A stretch of 64,000 bases of DNA from the NCBI GenBank assembly GCA_951800685.1, contig CATOJY010000002.1, positions 1 to 64,000 on the forward strand, in the 5' to 3' direction. This document shows, piece after piece, positions 44,845-54,368 of this stretch. The DNA is from an uncultured Lachnospiraceae bacterium. GTDB lineage: Bacteria > Bacillota > Clostridia > Lachnospirales > Lachnospiraceae. How positions within the stretch are numbered: position 1 is the stretch's first letter; every line of letters begins with the position of its first letter. A model generated the notes under the pieces. The model was not told where the DNA came from and made no database searches. It saw only the letters and a list, made by a program, of their open reading frames with translations. A program made the translations under genes and the position numbers.

Positions 44845-45975
44845 ATGGCTAAGACAACACGTGTGCTGCATGTCCTTGGAGGTGTGGGGCTGGGCGGTGC
44901 AGAGAGCCGCATCATGGATTTATACAGGCAGATGGATCGCGATGAGATCCAGTTTGACTTTTTGGTCCACAGCGCTGGCAGCCGGCAGCCACAGTTTTAT
45001 GATGAAGAGATCCGCCGGCTGGGCGGTCGGATTTATGTGCTTCCGAAGTTTAGAGTATACAATTATTTTGCCTATAGAAAGGCGGTGCAGACTTTTTTTC
45101 GGGAGCATCATGAATTCCGTGTTGTGCAGGGGCACATGACAAGCACTGCAGGGATTTATCTTCCGATTGCGAAGAAGTGCGGCGTTCCTTTCACAGTGGC
45201 GCATTCCAGGAATGCCGGCGTGGATAAGGGATTAAAGGGGATCGCGACAAGATTTTTCAGGCGTGGACTAGTGCGGAAGACGGATTACTGTTTTGCTTGT
45301 TCGAGACTGGCCGGAGAGGATGTATTCGGCAGACAGGCTGTAGAACAGAACCGGGTCAAGATCATCCACAATGCGATTGATGCCGCAAGATTTACTTATG
45401 ATGTTGAAAAGAGAGCACAGATGCGGGAACAGCTTAAGCTAGAAGGGAAACTGGTGCTCGGACATGTGGGACGTTTTAATTACCAGAAGAACCATCCATA
45501 TTTGATTGCTATTTTTGAGCAGTTGTGCAAAGAAAGACAGGATGCGGTACTGCTTCTGCTGGGGGAAGGCCCTGACCAGAAAGAGATAGAAGACAAATGC
45601 CGTGTCCTTGGAATCGCAGACCGGGTCAGGTTTCTGGGTAATCAGAGACGGCCGGAAGATTACTATCAGGCGATGGACTTATTTTTGTTACCGTCTTTCT
45701 TTGAGGGTCTGCCAGGAGTACTTGTTGAGGCGCAGGCTGCAGGGCTGAGGTGTCTGGTATCAGATACCATTACCAGGGAGGCACAGATCACAGACCTGGT
45801 AACCTATCTGAGTATCGAACAGCCGGCGGCAAGATGGGCTGAGGAGATTATAAGCCAGGCATGTTACCTGAGGACGGATACGTGCCAGAAGATTAAAGAC
45901 GCTGGATTTGACGTATCGGCGCAGGCTGTGGGGTACCGGAATTTCTATCAGAAGGGAGATACTGCCGGATTATGA
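44845..45975 (+). CDS. Family 4 glycosyltransferase (EpsF/CapH-like)
   Basis: 376 residues, GT-B. 'VLHVLGGVGLGGAESRIMDLY' at the N-terminus and 'VQGHMTSTAGIYLPIAKKCG' are typical of the EpsF group in exopolysaccharide operons; 'LGHVGRFNYQKNH' and 'LLPSFFEGLPGVLVEAQAAG' form the donor-binding half. AGCGGAGG upstream sets the start. Its stop overlaps the next GT4 start (ATGA), so the two are coupled and may add successive sugars. Donor and linkage are not predictable. Confidence 0.9.
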   Translation: MAKTTRVLHVLGGVGLGGAESRIMDLYRQMDRDEIQFDFLVHSAGSRQPQFYDEEIRRLGGRIYVLPKFRVYNYFAYRKAVQTFFREHHEFRVVQGHMTSTAGIYLPIAKKCGVPFTVAHSRNAGVDKGLKGIATRFFRRGLVRKTDYCFACSRLAGEDVFGRQAVEQNRVKIIHNAIDAARFTYDVEKRAQMREQLKLEGKLVLGHVGRFNYQKNHPYLIAIFEQLCKERQDAVLLLLGEGPDQKEIEDKCRVLGIADRVRFLGNQRRPEDYYQAMDLFLLPSFFEGLPGVLVEAQAAGLRCLVSDTITREAQITDLVTYLSIEQPAARWAEEIISQACYLRTDTCQKIKDAGFDVSAQAVGYRNFYQKGDTAGL

Positions 45976-47078
45976 AGAAACTGTTATTGATCGTGCCGTC
46001 GCTGCATCAGGGCGGTCTGGAGAAGGTTTGTGCGGTGACGGCAAGAATGCTGCAGCCGTATTTTGACGTACAGATTGCTATTTTTGATTCCCGCAATATT
46101 GCTTATGACATCAAGGGAATTCCAGTGACGGATCTGCATCTGCCCAGCCGTCCAGATAAGATCGGCAAGGTGATCAATGTGATCAAGCGGGGCCGCAGAC
46201 TGAGCAGATTAAAGAAAGAAGAAGAGATTGATATAGCGTATAGTTTTGGACCTACGGCGAATATAGCCAATATCGCCGCCTGGGGCAGGGCAAAGCGGTG
46301 GCTTGGAATCCGCAGCTACATGGATATGGGAAATCCGAGGCAGATCAAACTTTTCAGCAGATTTTCGGAGCGGCTGATCTGCTGTTCAGAGACAATTTAT
46401 CAGGAAGTTGTGCAGAAGTATAGATGTGATCATGCCTGTACCCTTCGCAATCCTTTTGATATTCACGAAGTGATGCAGCTTGCAGGGGAACAACAGGCGG
46501 ATCTTCCGTGGAGAGAGGGAAGGATCCTCGTATCCATGGGCAGAGAGGATGTGGTAAAGGGGTTCTGGCATCTGCTTAAGATCTTTGCGGTGATACATGA
46601 AAATCTTCCTGACACAAAGCTGATGATTATTGGTAAGGGGGAGTTCGAGGAATACCGGCAGTTAGCTTATGATCTGGGGATCGATGATGCGGTTTATTTC
46701 GCCGGCCTTAAGAAGAATCCGTATCCTTATCTTAAAGAATGCGCGCTGTATCTGTTAACATCCTATTATGAAGGATTTCCCAATGCGCTGGTGGAGGCGA
46801 TGGCATTGGGGATTCCTGCTGTCGCTACGGATTGTATGACAGGGCCGCGGGAGATCCTGGAAGACCGGTACGGCATTTTAGTTCCGAATATGGATCCGGA
46901 ACCGGATATGCGTGCAGAGCACATTACAGAGGAAGAGCGGACAGTTGCGGCGCGCGTGATCCGCCTGTTGCAGGATAAAAAAGAGATGGACAAATACAGG
47001 CAGCTTGCGGTACAGCGTGCGGGGATGTATTCAAAGGAAGAATATATCCAGAACATACGCAAGTGGGCAGAGGAGTAA
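45972..47078 (+). CDS. Family 4 glycosyltransferase
   Basis: 368 residues, GT-B. 'LLLIVPSLHQGGLEKVCAVTARM' opens the acceptor half; 'GRILVSMGREDVVKGFWHLLKIF' and 'LLTSYYEGFPNALVEAMALGIPAVATDC' form the donor half with the E-x7-E block. The start overlaps the previous stop by four bases. It is most like GalNAc- or hexose-transferring GT4s of capsule loci, but nothing in the sequence fixes the donor. The next gene begins three bases after its stop. Confidence 0.9.
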   Translation: MKKLLLIVPSLHQGGLEKVCAVTARMLQPYFDVQIAIFDSRNIAYDIKGIPVTDLHLPSRPDKIGKVINVIKRGRRLSRLKKEEEIDIAYSFGPTANIANIAAWGRAKRWLGIRSYMDMGNPRQIKLFSRFSERLICCSETIYQEVVQKYRCDHACTLRNPFDIHEVMQLAGEQQADLPWREGRILVSMGREDVVKGFWHLLKIFAVIHENLPDTKLMIIGKGEFEEYRQLAYDLGIDDAVYFAGLKKNPYPYLKECALYLLTSYYEGFPNALVEAMALGIPAVATDCMTGPREILEDRYGILVPNMDPEPDMRAEHITEEERTVAARVIRLLQDKKEMDKYRQLAVQRAGMYSKEEYIQNIRKWAEE

Positions 47079-47081
47079 GGG

Positions 47082-48818
47082 TTGAAAAAAACAAAAGAAT
47101 GGATCTATCAGACTGTCATCAAAATAATTTTTGCCATGTTGTATGCGCTGTTTCTCACACTGGGAGACTATGATAAGGTATTATCCTGGAGCGGCGTACA
47201 GATTGCCGGCCGGCTGGCCGGATGGAGTGTACTTGCGTTTGCGGTGCTTTCTGCGCTTTTTGCCGGATTGGACTATGTCACCAGGAAAGACAGGCGTCTG
47301 TGTGAATCAGGGGAGAAGAAAGGTAGAGAAAAGCGCGTATTTTTTATATTTGCAGTTGTTTGCCTTCTGTGCTGGATGCCCTATTTTCTGATTTACTTTC
47401 CAGGCTGGGTCAGCAATGATACCGTCTGGCAGCTCCAGCAGGCCTGCGGCTGGGTGGAGCCTTCCAATCACCATCCGTGGATGCATACGACGATCATTAA
47501 GACTTTTTTCATGCTCGGTTTTCGGATGTTTAGGACTTATACGGGAGCTGTGGCAACCTTTGTGTTTGTGCAGATGGTGTTCATGTCTTTGGTGTATGCA
47601 AGGGTTCTGACGGATTTCTATGAGAAGAGGGTGAGGCTTGTGTGGCTGGTGTTAGCCTTATTTTTCTATGCTTGTCTGCCAGTCAACGGTCTATATGCGA
47701 TCTGCATGGGGAAGGACGTGATCTTCGCCGGGGTGCTTTTGTTGTTTGCCAGGGAGGTTTCTCACTATGGTCTTTTCGAAGCAAGGAATAGGGAGGCAGG
47801 CAAGAATAGAGCGGGCAAGGACACAGAGGAATTAGAGGAAGCAGGAAAGGGACAGGGCGGAAAGAGAGGGTGCATTGAACAGGCATATGGATGGATCAGA
47901 GAAGCGGCGCCTTATCTTCGCATGGGCATCCTGGGACTGCTTGTCTGTATGCTGCGAAGCAATGGAATTCTGGTCTATGCAGGAACAGCAGCCGGTATGG
48001 TCATAGTGGGGGTACGCCATAGAAACTGGCAGAAGATTACGGCATGTACGGTGGCGGTACTTCTGTGTTATTTTGTCTATCATGGCCCCGTACTTCATAT
48101 GCTGCATGTGACACAGCCAGATACGATCGAGGGCCTTACCATGCCGACACAACATCTGCTCAGCGCTTACTTAAACGGCGGCGAACTGACAGAGGAAGAG
48201 ATTGCACTGTTAGGCGAGGTAGCGCCGATGGAATACATAGCATCTTACTACAATCCATATTATTTCGATATTGTCAAGGAATATATCCGCACCGAGGGAA
48301 ACCAGCAGGTTATATCCGATCATAAGGGGAAATATTTTGCGCTGTGGGTACGGGCTGGCCTGCGTAACCTGGCGCAGTATCTGGAGGCGGAAGTACGGCA
48401 GACTTACGGGTATTGGAGATTTGACAGCAATGAGCCGATCTACGAGCAGTACCGGATGGCAGAGAATCCATTTGAGCTGACGACTAAGCGCAAGGTATTC
48501 TCCTATGATTTTGGGTTGTGGATGGATGACTTTCTGTTAAAGTTCCAGGATTTCTATAACAAAGTCTGGAGTCTGGGCCTGACGACCTGGACGATGCTTG
48601 CTTGTCTGGCCTATGCCTTGTATAAACGCAGGACGACATTGGTCTATCTCCCCTATGTGATGCTGTTTGTGTCGCTGCTTCTGGCAACGCCGGTGCATGC
48701 GGAGTTCCGCTATACTTATGGAATGTTTGTAGCATTGCCTTTTCTGGTTGGCATTACGGTCTCAGGAGGCCACCTGAAACAGTCCACGTTTTTAGATATA
48801 GAAAGGGAGGAGAGTTGA
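47082..48818 (+). CDS. DUF6020-like multipass membrane protein, second copy
   Basis: 578 residues from TTG 47082, which has GAGGAG upstream. It resembles the protein at 28.25 kb: 'LLCWMPYFLIYFPGWVSNDT' then 'SNHHPWMHTTIIK' in the first outside loops, about eleven helices, a cytoplasmic Lys/Glu/Gly-rich loop near residues 225-270, and an outside domain near 360-455. A GT-C-like transferase is plausible but unproven. It lies three bases after the GT4 and one base before the MBOAT gene. Confidence 0.75.
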   Translation: MKKTKEWIYQTVIKIIFAMLYALFLTLGDYDKVLSWSGVQIAGRLAGWSVLAFAVLSALFAGLDYVTRKDRRLCESGEKKGREKRVFFIFAVVCLLCWMPYFLIYFPGWVSNDTVWQLQQACGWVEPSNHHPWMHTTIIKTFFMLGFRMFRTYTGAVATFVFVQMVFMSLVYARVLTDFYEKRVRLVWLVLALFFYACLPVNGLYAICMGKDVIFAGVLLLFAREVSHYGLFEARNREAGKNRAGKDTEELEEAGKGQGGKRGCIEQAYGWIREAAPYLRMGILGLLVCMLRSNGILVYAGTAAGMVIVGVRHRNWQKITACTVAVLLCYFVYHGPVLHMLHVTQPDTIEGLTMPTQHLLSAYLNGGELTEEEIALLGEVAPMEYIASYYNPYYFDIVKEYIRTEGNQQVISDHKGKYFALWVRAGLRNLAQYLEAEVRQTYGYWRFDSNEPIYEQYRMAENPFELTTKRKVFSYDFGLWMDDFLLKFQDFYNKVWSLGLTTWTMLACLAYALYKRRTTLVYLPYVMLFVSLLLATPVHAEFRYTYGMFVALPFLVGITVSGGHLKQSTFLDIEREES

Positions 48819-48819
48819 T

Positions 48820-50328
48820 ATGTCGATTACTTCCTTCTCCTACCTAGGATTTCTGGCGGTAGTGTTCACACTATATTACCTGATTCGGCCGAAGTGGCAG
48901 AGTGGGTATCTGTTACTGGTCAGTCTTGTATTCTACTGCCTGGCGGGAAAGTGGTATACCTTGCTCTATCTGGCAGTTTCGACGGTCAGTGTTTACTGTG
49001 CGGCGCGGATGATCCACAGGTCGCTGGACGCCAGGCGTTCGAAATGGATCCTGACAGGTACGCTGTTCCTGAATTTTGGTCTTCTGGCGGTACTGAAATA
49101 TTATGGATTTATTTTGTGGAATGTGAATGCGGTACGGGGATGGTTTGGACAGGATGCGGTAGGGCACTCTGTGCAGATCATCGCGTCTTTGGGTGTCAGT
49201 TATTATACACTGCAGCTTGTAGGCTATCTGTTAGACTGTTATTGGAAGGTGGGCATAGTGCAGGAAAATCTGGTGAAATTCGCCCTGTTTTCCTGCTATT
49301 TTCCGCAGATGACATCGGGGCCAATCAGCCGGTATAAGCAGATTCAGGCCAGTTTATATGCGACACACGCTTTTGACTATGGTGTAGTGACCCATGGATT
49401 GAAACGGATAGCATGGGGACTTTTCAAGAAAATTGTGGTTGCGGACAGGATAGGACTGATTGTAAATTCAATCTATGGGAACTATGAATCCAGCCATATA
49501 ATTTTGATCTGGATGGCAGTTTTTGGTTTTTCGATACAGTTGTATGCGGATTTCTCAGGATGCATGGATATCATTCTGGGTACATCAGAGTGTTTGGGAA
49601 TTACACTGCCGGAGAATTTTCGTAATCCTTTTTTCTCTACCACGATACAGGAATTCTGGCAAAGATGGCATATTACGCTGGGAACCTGGCTGAAAGACTA
49701 TATTATGGATCCGGTCTTAAAATCGGAGACTTGGATCAGACTGGGAGAAAATTCCAGAAAGAGATTTGGCAGGAAGTGGGGGAAACGTATACCCACTTAT
49801 CTGGGGATGCTCATTCTTTGGCTGTCAATGGGACTGTGGCATGGCAGCGGCTGGAAATTCATCATCGGCGAAGGACTGTGGTTCTGGGCGGTGATTATCA
49901 CGGGGAATATGTGCAGTAAGTCTCTGCAGAAACTTGTGCAGAAGCTGCGGATTAACCCAAAGAATCTCTTATGGATCACCTTTCAGCGGCTGCGGACGTT
50001 CTTGATTTTCAGCCTGGGACTGATTTGTTTTCGCGCGGCGGATATGGGAGAGGTGTTTGCGGTGCTGCGTGCGGGCGTGACGCACTTTAGCCAAAGAGGG
50101 TTCAGTCAGGTCCGAGGTGATCTGGGAATGACGAACCTGATTATGCTCTGTGTTGCATTTATTGTTCTGGTTATAGTGGAGGCGATGCAAAACTATGGAA
50201 CGGATGTGTTTGTGTGGATCACGGGCAGGGGTGTGGTGGTAAGATGGATCGTATATCTGTTTGTGTGCGGTATGATCCTGCTGTCTGTGAGTATATCAGG
50301 CCAGAGTTTTATTTATGCTGGATTTTGA
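48820..50328 (+). CDS. MBOAT-family O-acyltransferase (AlgI/DltB-like)
   Basis: 502 residues, about eleven membrane helices. 'QLYADFSGCMDIILGTSECLGI', then 'NFRNPFFSTTIQEFWQRWHITL' and the catalytic histidine His341 in 'LSMGLWHGSGWKF' are the AlgI-type MBOAT signatures. These proteins move an acyl group from a cytoplasmic donor (in DltB, an acyl carrier protein) across the membrane to a glycan. Directly downstream are an SGNH partner, an FkbH-like protein, an acyl carrier protein and two fatty-acid-type enzymes, which points to an ACP-borne donor. GGGAGGAGAG sets the start. Confidence 0.94.
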   Translation: MSITSFSYLGFLAVVFTLYYLIRPKWQSGYLLLVSLVFYCLAGKWYTLLYLAVSTVSVYCAARMIHRSLDARRSKWILTGTLFLNFGLLAVLKYYGFILWNVNAVRGWFGQDAVGHSVQIIASLGVSYYTLQLVGYLLDCYWKVGIVQENLVKFALFSCYFPQMTSGPISRYKQIQASLYATHAFDYGVVTHGLKRIAWGLFKKIVVADRIGLIVNSIYGNYESSHIILIWMAVFGFSIQLYADFSGCMDIILGTSECLGITLPENFRNPFFSTTIQEFWQRWHITLGTWLKDYIMDPVLKSETWIRLGENSRKRFGRKWGKRIPTYLGMLILWLSMGLWHGSGWKFIIGEGLWFWAVIITGNMCSKSLQKLVQKLRINPKNLLWITFQRLRTFLIFSLGLICFRAADMGEVFAVLRAGVTHFSQRGFSQVRGDLGMTNLIMLCVAFIVLVIVEAMQNYGTDVFVWITGRGVVVRWIVYLFVCGMILLSVSISGQSFIYAGF

Positions 50329-50435
50329 TCGGAGGAACGGGATATTCCCTGACGGCATGCCGCTAGAGCGCGTAACGAAACGGCAACGGCAGAGAAAGTA
50401 GTCAAATTGTTGCAAAGGCGGAAAGAAAGAGGGCT

Positions 50436-51515
50436 ATGAAAAAGAAACTTGCGGCGAAATTAGGTCTGTTGGGTCTGTTGTGTGTAGGCTTCGTGTGTTT
50501 TGTCTCCATGACGATAGACCCCTACAATGTATTTCATTGGAAGAATGCCAGGGATAACGGCGTGGAGCCTAACAAGAATTATGTGAAGACACAGTATGTG
50601 CTCCATAATCCTGAAAAGTATGATACGTTTATTTTCGGCAATTCCAGGGTGGGTTCCCTGGACGCTGCCAAAATAAGCGAAAGCTGCTATAATATGTACT
50701 ATTCGGAGGGACTTCCGGCGGAGCATTATGAGAATCTGCTTGCCTTTCTGGAGGCGGGGGTAGATGTAAAGAAAGTCTATCTGGGGCTTGATGATGTCCC
50801 CTGCTTTGTGGATCCGTCCATCCATCAGGATCAGTTGATCAGAAGGCCGTTTAGGGCGAAGGAGAACAAGATCGCCTTTTGGATGGATTATCTGGACGCT
50901 TCTGTGGCGCTGCAGTCTTTGGAGACAATCTGTGCCTATACAGGTGTGGAGCCTGGTTTTCAGGAAAGGCTGTATTCGACAGGGAATTATTATTTAGAAA
51001 CACAGCTGACGGAGGAAAGCCTTGCGCGGGAGGAATGGCCGAATTACTTTGCCTGGTACGGGGAAGGAGCGATTGAGGACATCGAGGCAGTTAAGAGGCT
51101 GTGTGAAGAAAACAGCATAGAGCTGATCGTGTTTGTCAATCCGGAGTTTTATGTACGGTGGGAAGAGGCAGTGGAGCGGGGGTATCTTGCCTTTCTGGAG
51201 CAGCTTGCACAGATCACGGATTATTACAGCTTCTGTGGATATAACAGCGTGACTACGGATATGGAAAATTTTCATGATATCAGCCACTATAAGCAGTCTG
51301 TCGGGGACAGGATGCTCTGGATCATGGAACGTGGAACAGAAGGCTGGCCAGAGTATGCGGCAGACGATAGGGTATCACAGGAACAGGGAGGCGAGTCAGA
51401 GGAGAACGACTGGCAGAGCTTTGGGACACTGCATCAGGAAGGTTTTGGGCGTTATGTGACGGCAGAGACGGTGCAGGAGTATCTGGACAGCCTGCAGGCA
51501 GGCGGGGAAGAATGA
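50436..51515 (+). CDS. SGNH/AlgJ-DltD-like membrane-anchored acyl-transfer partner
   Basis: 359 residues with an N-terminal membrane anchor (about 5-27) and an extracytoplasmic domain. 'FIFGNSRVGSLD' holds the nucleophile Ser70; 'FHDISHYKQ' holds Asp281 and His284, so a Ser-Asp-His triad is present as in AlgJ, AlgX and DltD. Such proteins take the acyl group from the MBOAT and pass it to the polysaccharide. It follows the MBOAT gene by 107 bases. The tail (about 290-359) is acidic and less conserved. The role follows from family and neighbour; the acyl group is unknown. Confidence 0.8.
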   Translation: MKKKLAAKLGLLGLLCVGFVCFVSMTIDPYNVFHWKNARDNGVEPNKNYVKTQYVLHNPEKYDTFIFGNSRVGSLDAAKISESCYNMYYSEGLPAEHYENLLAFLEAGVDVKKVYLGLDDVPCFVDPSIHQDQLIRRPFRAKENKIAFWMDYLDASVALQSLETICAYTGVEPGFQERLYSTGNYYLETQLTEESLAREEWPNYFAWYGEGAIEDIEAVKRLCEENSIELIVFVNPEFYVRWEEAVERGYLAFLEQLAQITDYYSFCGYNSVTTDMENFHDISHYKQSVGDRMLWIMERGTEGWPEYAADDRVSQEQGGESEENDWQSFGTLHQEGFGRYVTAETVQEYLDSLQAGGEE

Positions 51516-51583
51516 CGCAGTTTACTGCGGTATTCCTGTAAGAGAAGACGGCGGAGAACACACGAGATAAGGAGGTAGAAGGG

Positions 51584-53377
51584 GTGATGCGTGAATTAGA
51601 ATATCCTTTTGACAGCGAATATTTGTACCATAAGAAAAAAACGATCAGAAAGCAGCTTCTGGCACAATTAGAGGAGAAGACTAGTCTGCAGAAAAAGATC
51701 GCTATTTTGGGAGGCTCCACGACGAGAGATATTAAATTGATGCTGGAGCTATTTCTGCTGCAGTATGGTATTGTGCCAGTGTTTTATGAGTCAGAGTTTA
51801 ACCAGTATTACCAGGACGCCATGTTTCCAAATCAGGAACTGGAAGCATTTGCACCGGATGTGATCTTTGTGCATACCACGCTTCGCAATATCACAGAATA
51901 TCCGAAAATGGGAGATTCACCGCAGCAGGTGGAAGAGCTGCTTGCGGCGGAATACCGGAAATATGAGAAGATGTGGGACAGGCTTGCGGCGGTCTATCAC
52001 TGTGTGATCATCCAAAACAATCTGGAGTATCCCTATTATAGGCTGATGGGAAATAAAGAGGCCAGTGATATTCACGGTAAGGTAAACTATGTGACGCGCC
52101 TGAATCTGAAATTTTATGAGTATGCGCAGAGAACAGACAATTTCTATATCAATGATATCAATTATCTGTCGGCGCAGTACGGACTGGACCGGTGGTCAGA
52201 TCCCTTTTACTGGCACAGTTATAAGTATGCCCTTTGTGTGCCTGCAATCCCGGAATTGGCATGCAGTGTGGCGAAGATCATTAAATCAGTCTATGGCAGA
52301 AATAAGAAGGCGCTTGTCCTGGATTTGGACAATACGCTCTGGGGCGGCATCGTTGGAGACGACGGTGTGGAGAATCTGGTGCTGGGGCATGAGACTTCGG
52401 CTGGCCAGGTTTATTGCGATTTTCAGGAGTATCTGAAAGAGTATAAGGAACTGGGCGTTTTGTTGAATATAGATTCCAAAAATGACTATGTGAATGCTAT
52501 TGCAGGGTTGAATCATCCTGCAGGAGTGCTGCGTCCTGACGATTTTATCAAGATCAAGGCAAATTGGGATCCTAAGGACAGGAACCTTGTACAGATTGCC
52601 AAGGAGCTTAACCTGATGCCGGACAGTCTGGTGTTTGTGGATGACAATCCGGCGGAACGGGAGATAGTGAGGGCGCAGGTACCAGGCGCCGCGGTGCCGG
52701 AGATGCCGAAGGAGCCAGCACACTATGCGAAGTTTATCGACCGTTCCGGGTTCTTTGAGGTGACAAGCCTTTCGGAGGATGACAGAAGGCGCAATACCAT
52801 GTATCAGGAGAACGCCAGGAGAGAGAAAGAGGAAGCGGCTTTTGAAAACTATGAGGATTATTTGAAAGCGCTTGCTATGAAAGCGGAGATCAAACCCTTC
52901 GCACCGGTGTACATGGCGCGGATTGCACAGCTCACCAATAAGAGCAATCAATTTAATCTGACGACAAGACGGTACAGTCAGCCGGAGATCGAGGAAACGG
53001 CGGCGGATCCAGCTTATCTGACTCTATATGGGAAACTGGAAGATAAATTCGGGGATAATGGCGTAATCTCCGTAGTGATCGGGCACCAAATTGACAAAGT
53101 TCTGCACATTGACCTTTGGATTATGAGCTGCCGGGTGCTGAAGAGAGATATGGAGTTTGCAATGATGGATACACTCGTCTTTGCCTGTATGGAGAAGGGG
53201 ATTAGAGAGATCCGCGGATATTACTATCCTACCGACAAAAATGCTATGGTAAAAGAGTTTTATTCCCTGCAGGGATTTGATAAAATAGAGGAAGACGAAC
53301 AGGGAAATACGGTCTGGAGACTTGAGCTGACGGATGGATATGAGAAGAAAAACCGGGTGATCGCAGTAGAGATGTGA
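51584..53377 (+). CDS. FkbH-like HAD-IIIC protein (acyl-ACP loading enzyme)
   Basis: 597 residues, the usual three-part FkbH layout: an N-terminal SGNH-like region ('KKIAILGGSTTRDIKLML'), a HAD-IIIC domain from about 243 with nucleophile Asp247 and Asp249 in 'LDLDNTLWGGIVGDDG' and 'VFVDDNPAEREIV' downstream, and a C-terminal GNAT-like domain. Known FkbH-type enzymes dephosphorylate 1,3-bisphosphoglycerate and load the glyceryl group onto an acyl carrier protein. An acyl carrier protein gene follows. AAGGAGG lies eight bases before GTG 51584; ATG 51587 is an alternative start in the same frame. Confidence 0.92.
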   Translation: MMRELEYPFDSEYLYHKKKTIRKQLLAQLEEKTSLQKKIAILGGSTTRDIKLMLELFLLQYGIVPVFYESEFNQYYQDAMFPNQELEAFAPDVIFVHTTLRNITEYPKMGDSPQQVEELLAAEYRKYEKMWDRLAAVYHCVIIQNNLEYPYYRLMGNKEASDIHGKVNYVTRLNLKFYEYAQRTDNFYINDINYLSAQYGLDRWSDPFYWHSYKYALCVPAIPELACSVAKIIKSVYGRNKKALVLDLDNTLWGGIVGDDGVENLVLGHETSAGQVYCDFQEYLKEYKELGVLLNIDSKNDYVNAIAGLNHPAGVLRPDDFIKIKANWDPKDRNLVQIAKELNLMPDSLVFVDDNPAEREIVRAQVPGAAVPEMPKEPAHYAKFIDRSGFFEVTSLSEDDRRRNTMYQENARREKEEAAFENYEDYLKALAMKAEIKPFAPVYMARIAQLTNKSNQFNLTTRRYSQPEIEETAADPAYLTLYGKLEDKFGDNGVISVVIGHQIDKVLHIDLWIMSCRVLKRDMEFAMMDTLVFACMEKGIREIRGYYYPTDKNAMVKEFYSLQGFDKIEEDEQGNTVWRLELTDGYEKKNRVIAVEM

Positions 53378-53505
53378 GAAAGGCACCGTATCGGCGAAAG
53401 AGGGAAGCCCTTTGGTGTGTTTACGACAAGGCAGGGATAGAGGCAGATGTGGATCGTCGTCGAACAGAGGTCTATTGGTTTGATAAGAAAGGAAAGGATA
53501 ACAAG

Positions 53506-53748
53506 ATGACAAGAGAAGAAGTGTATGAGAATTTAAATGAGGTATTTCAATATGTATTTGAGGATGACAGCATTGAAGTGCATGATGAGACGACCGCCAA
53601 TGACATTGAAGATTGGGATAGTTTCGAGCATATCAATCTTGTGATCGCGGTGGAGAAGAGATTTCAGGTGAAGTTTACGGTAGGGGAAGCCAATGAGATG
53701 AAGAATGTGGGCGAGATGGTAGATATTATTCTGGAGAGGATGCCTTAA
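53506..53748 (+). CDS. Acyl carrier protein
   Basis: 80 residues, very acidic. The phosphopantetheine attachment serine is Ser39 in 'DWDSFEHINLV', the form seen in ACPs partnered with FkbH proteins (DSFEH rather than the DSLDT of fatty-acid ACPs). ATG 53506 follows GGAAAGGATA; 128 bases separate it from the fkbH-like gene. It is the likely carrier for whatever acyl group this module builds and a candidate donor for the MBOAT. Confidence 0.92.
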   Translation: MTREEVYENLNEVFQYVFEDDSIEVHDETTANDIEDWDSFEHINLVIAVEKRFQVKFTVGEANEMKNVGEMVDIILERMP

Positions 53749-53847
53749 GGGACAGTATGGTATCCGACGTAAAGTGGTTTCTTGCATGCCGGTCTGCATG
53801 GCCGGTCAGTGTTGTATGTCCCGTTATGGCGGGAAGAGGGAAAACAG

Positions 53848-54267
53848 ATGAATGAGTATAGCTATGAGCAGATTGCTGTGGGGCATCGGGAGTTTTTTGA
53901 TGTAACGGTGACAGAAGAGATGATGGCACAGTTTAAGCAGATGACGGGTGATGTGAATCCGCTTCACACAGACGCAGATTATGCACGCACAAGGCAGTAT
54001 ACGGACCGTGTGGTCTATGGGATGCTTACCAGCTCATTCTATTCCACGCTGGCGGGGGTATATCTTCCAGGAAAATACAGCCTGATCCATAGTGTGGAGA
54101 GTAAATTCCTGCGTCCGGTGTATGTGGGCGATGGACTGACAGTCTCTGGAACCGTCAAGGAGAAAGAAGATGCTTACCGCATGCTGATTCTGGCGCTTCT
54201 GATTGTAAATGATAAGGGTGAAAAAGTGTGTAAGGGGACGATGCAGGTTAAGATGTTGGATGCATGA
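53848..54267 (+). CDS. MaoC-like (R)-specific enoyl hydratase
   Basis: 139 residues, single hot-dog domain. 'MTGDVNPLHTDADYA' contains the catalytic Asp35 and His40 of the R-hydratase motif, and 'VVYGMLTSSFYSTLAG' the usual following helix. It interconverts enoyl and (R)-3-hydroxyacyl thioesters, here probably on the ACP. ATG 53848 has AGAGGG upstream. A short stem (TCCCG 53819-53823 with CGGGA 53830-53834) ends right at that ribosome site. It sits between the ACP and SDR genes. Confidence 0.9.
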   Translation: MNEYSYEQIAVGHREFFDVTVTEEMMAQFKQMTGDVNPLHTDADYARTRQYTDRVVYGMLTSSFYSTLAGVYLPGKYSLIHSVESKFLRPVYVGDGLTVSGTVKEKEDAYRMLILALLIVNDKGEKVCKGTMQVKMLDA

Positions 54268-54368
54268 ACAGGATTGGCTTTCTCTTGTAGTGCGGCTGGC
54301 AGTGAGGCGGCAATGCGGACGAACAAAGAACAAGGAGGATACCGGAAAAGACCGGGAAAGGGATCGTT

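Noticed and set aside
53783..53807. Imperfect tandem repeat (TGCATGCCGGTC / TGCATGGCCGGTC) before maoC
   Set aside because: Only two short imperfect units in a 99-base gap; no array and no link to a known element.
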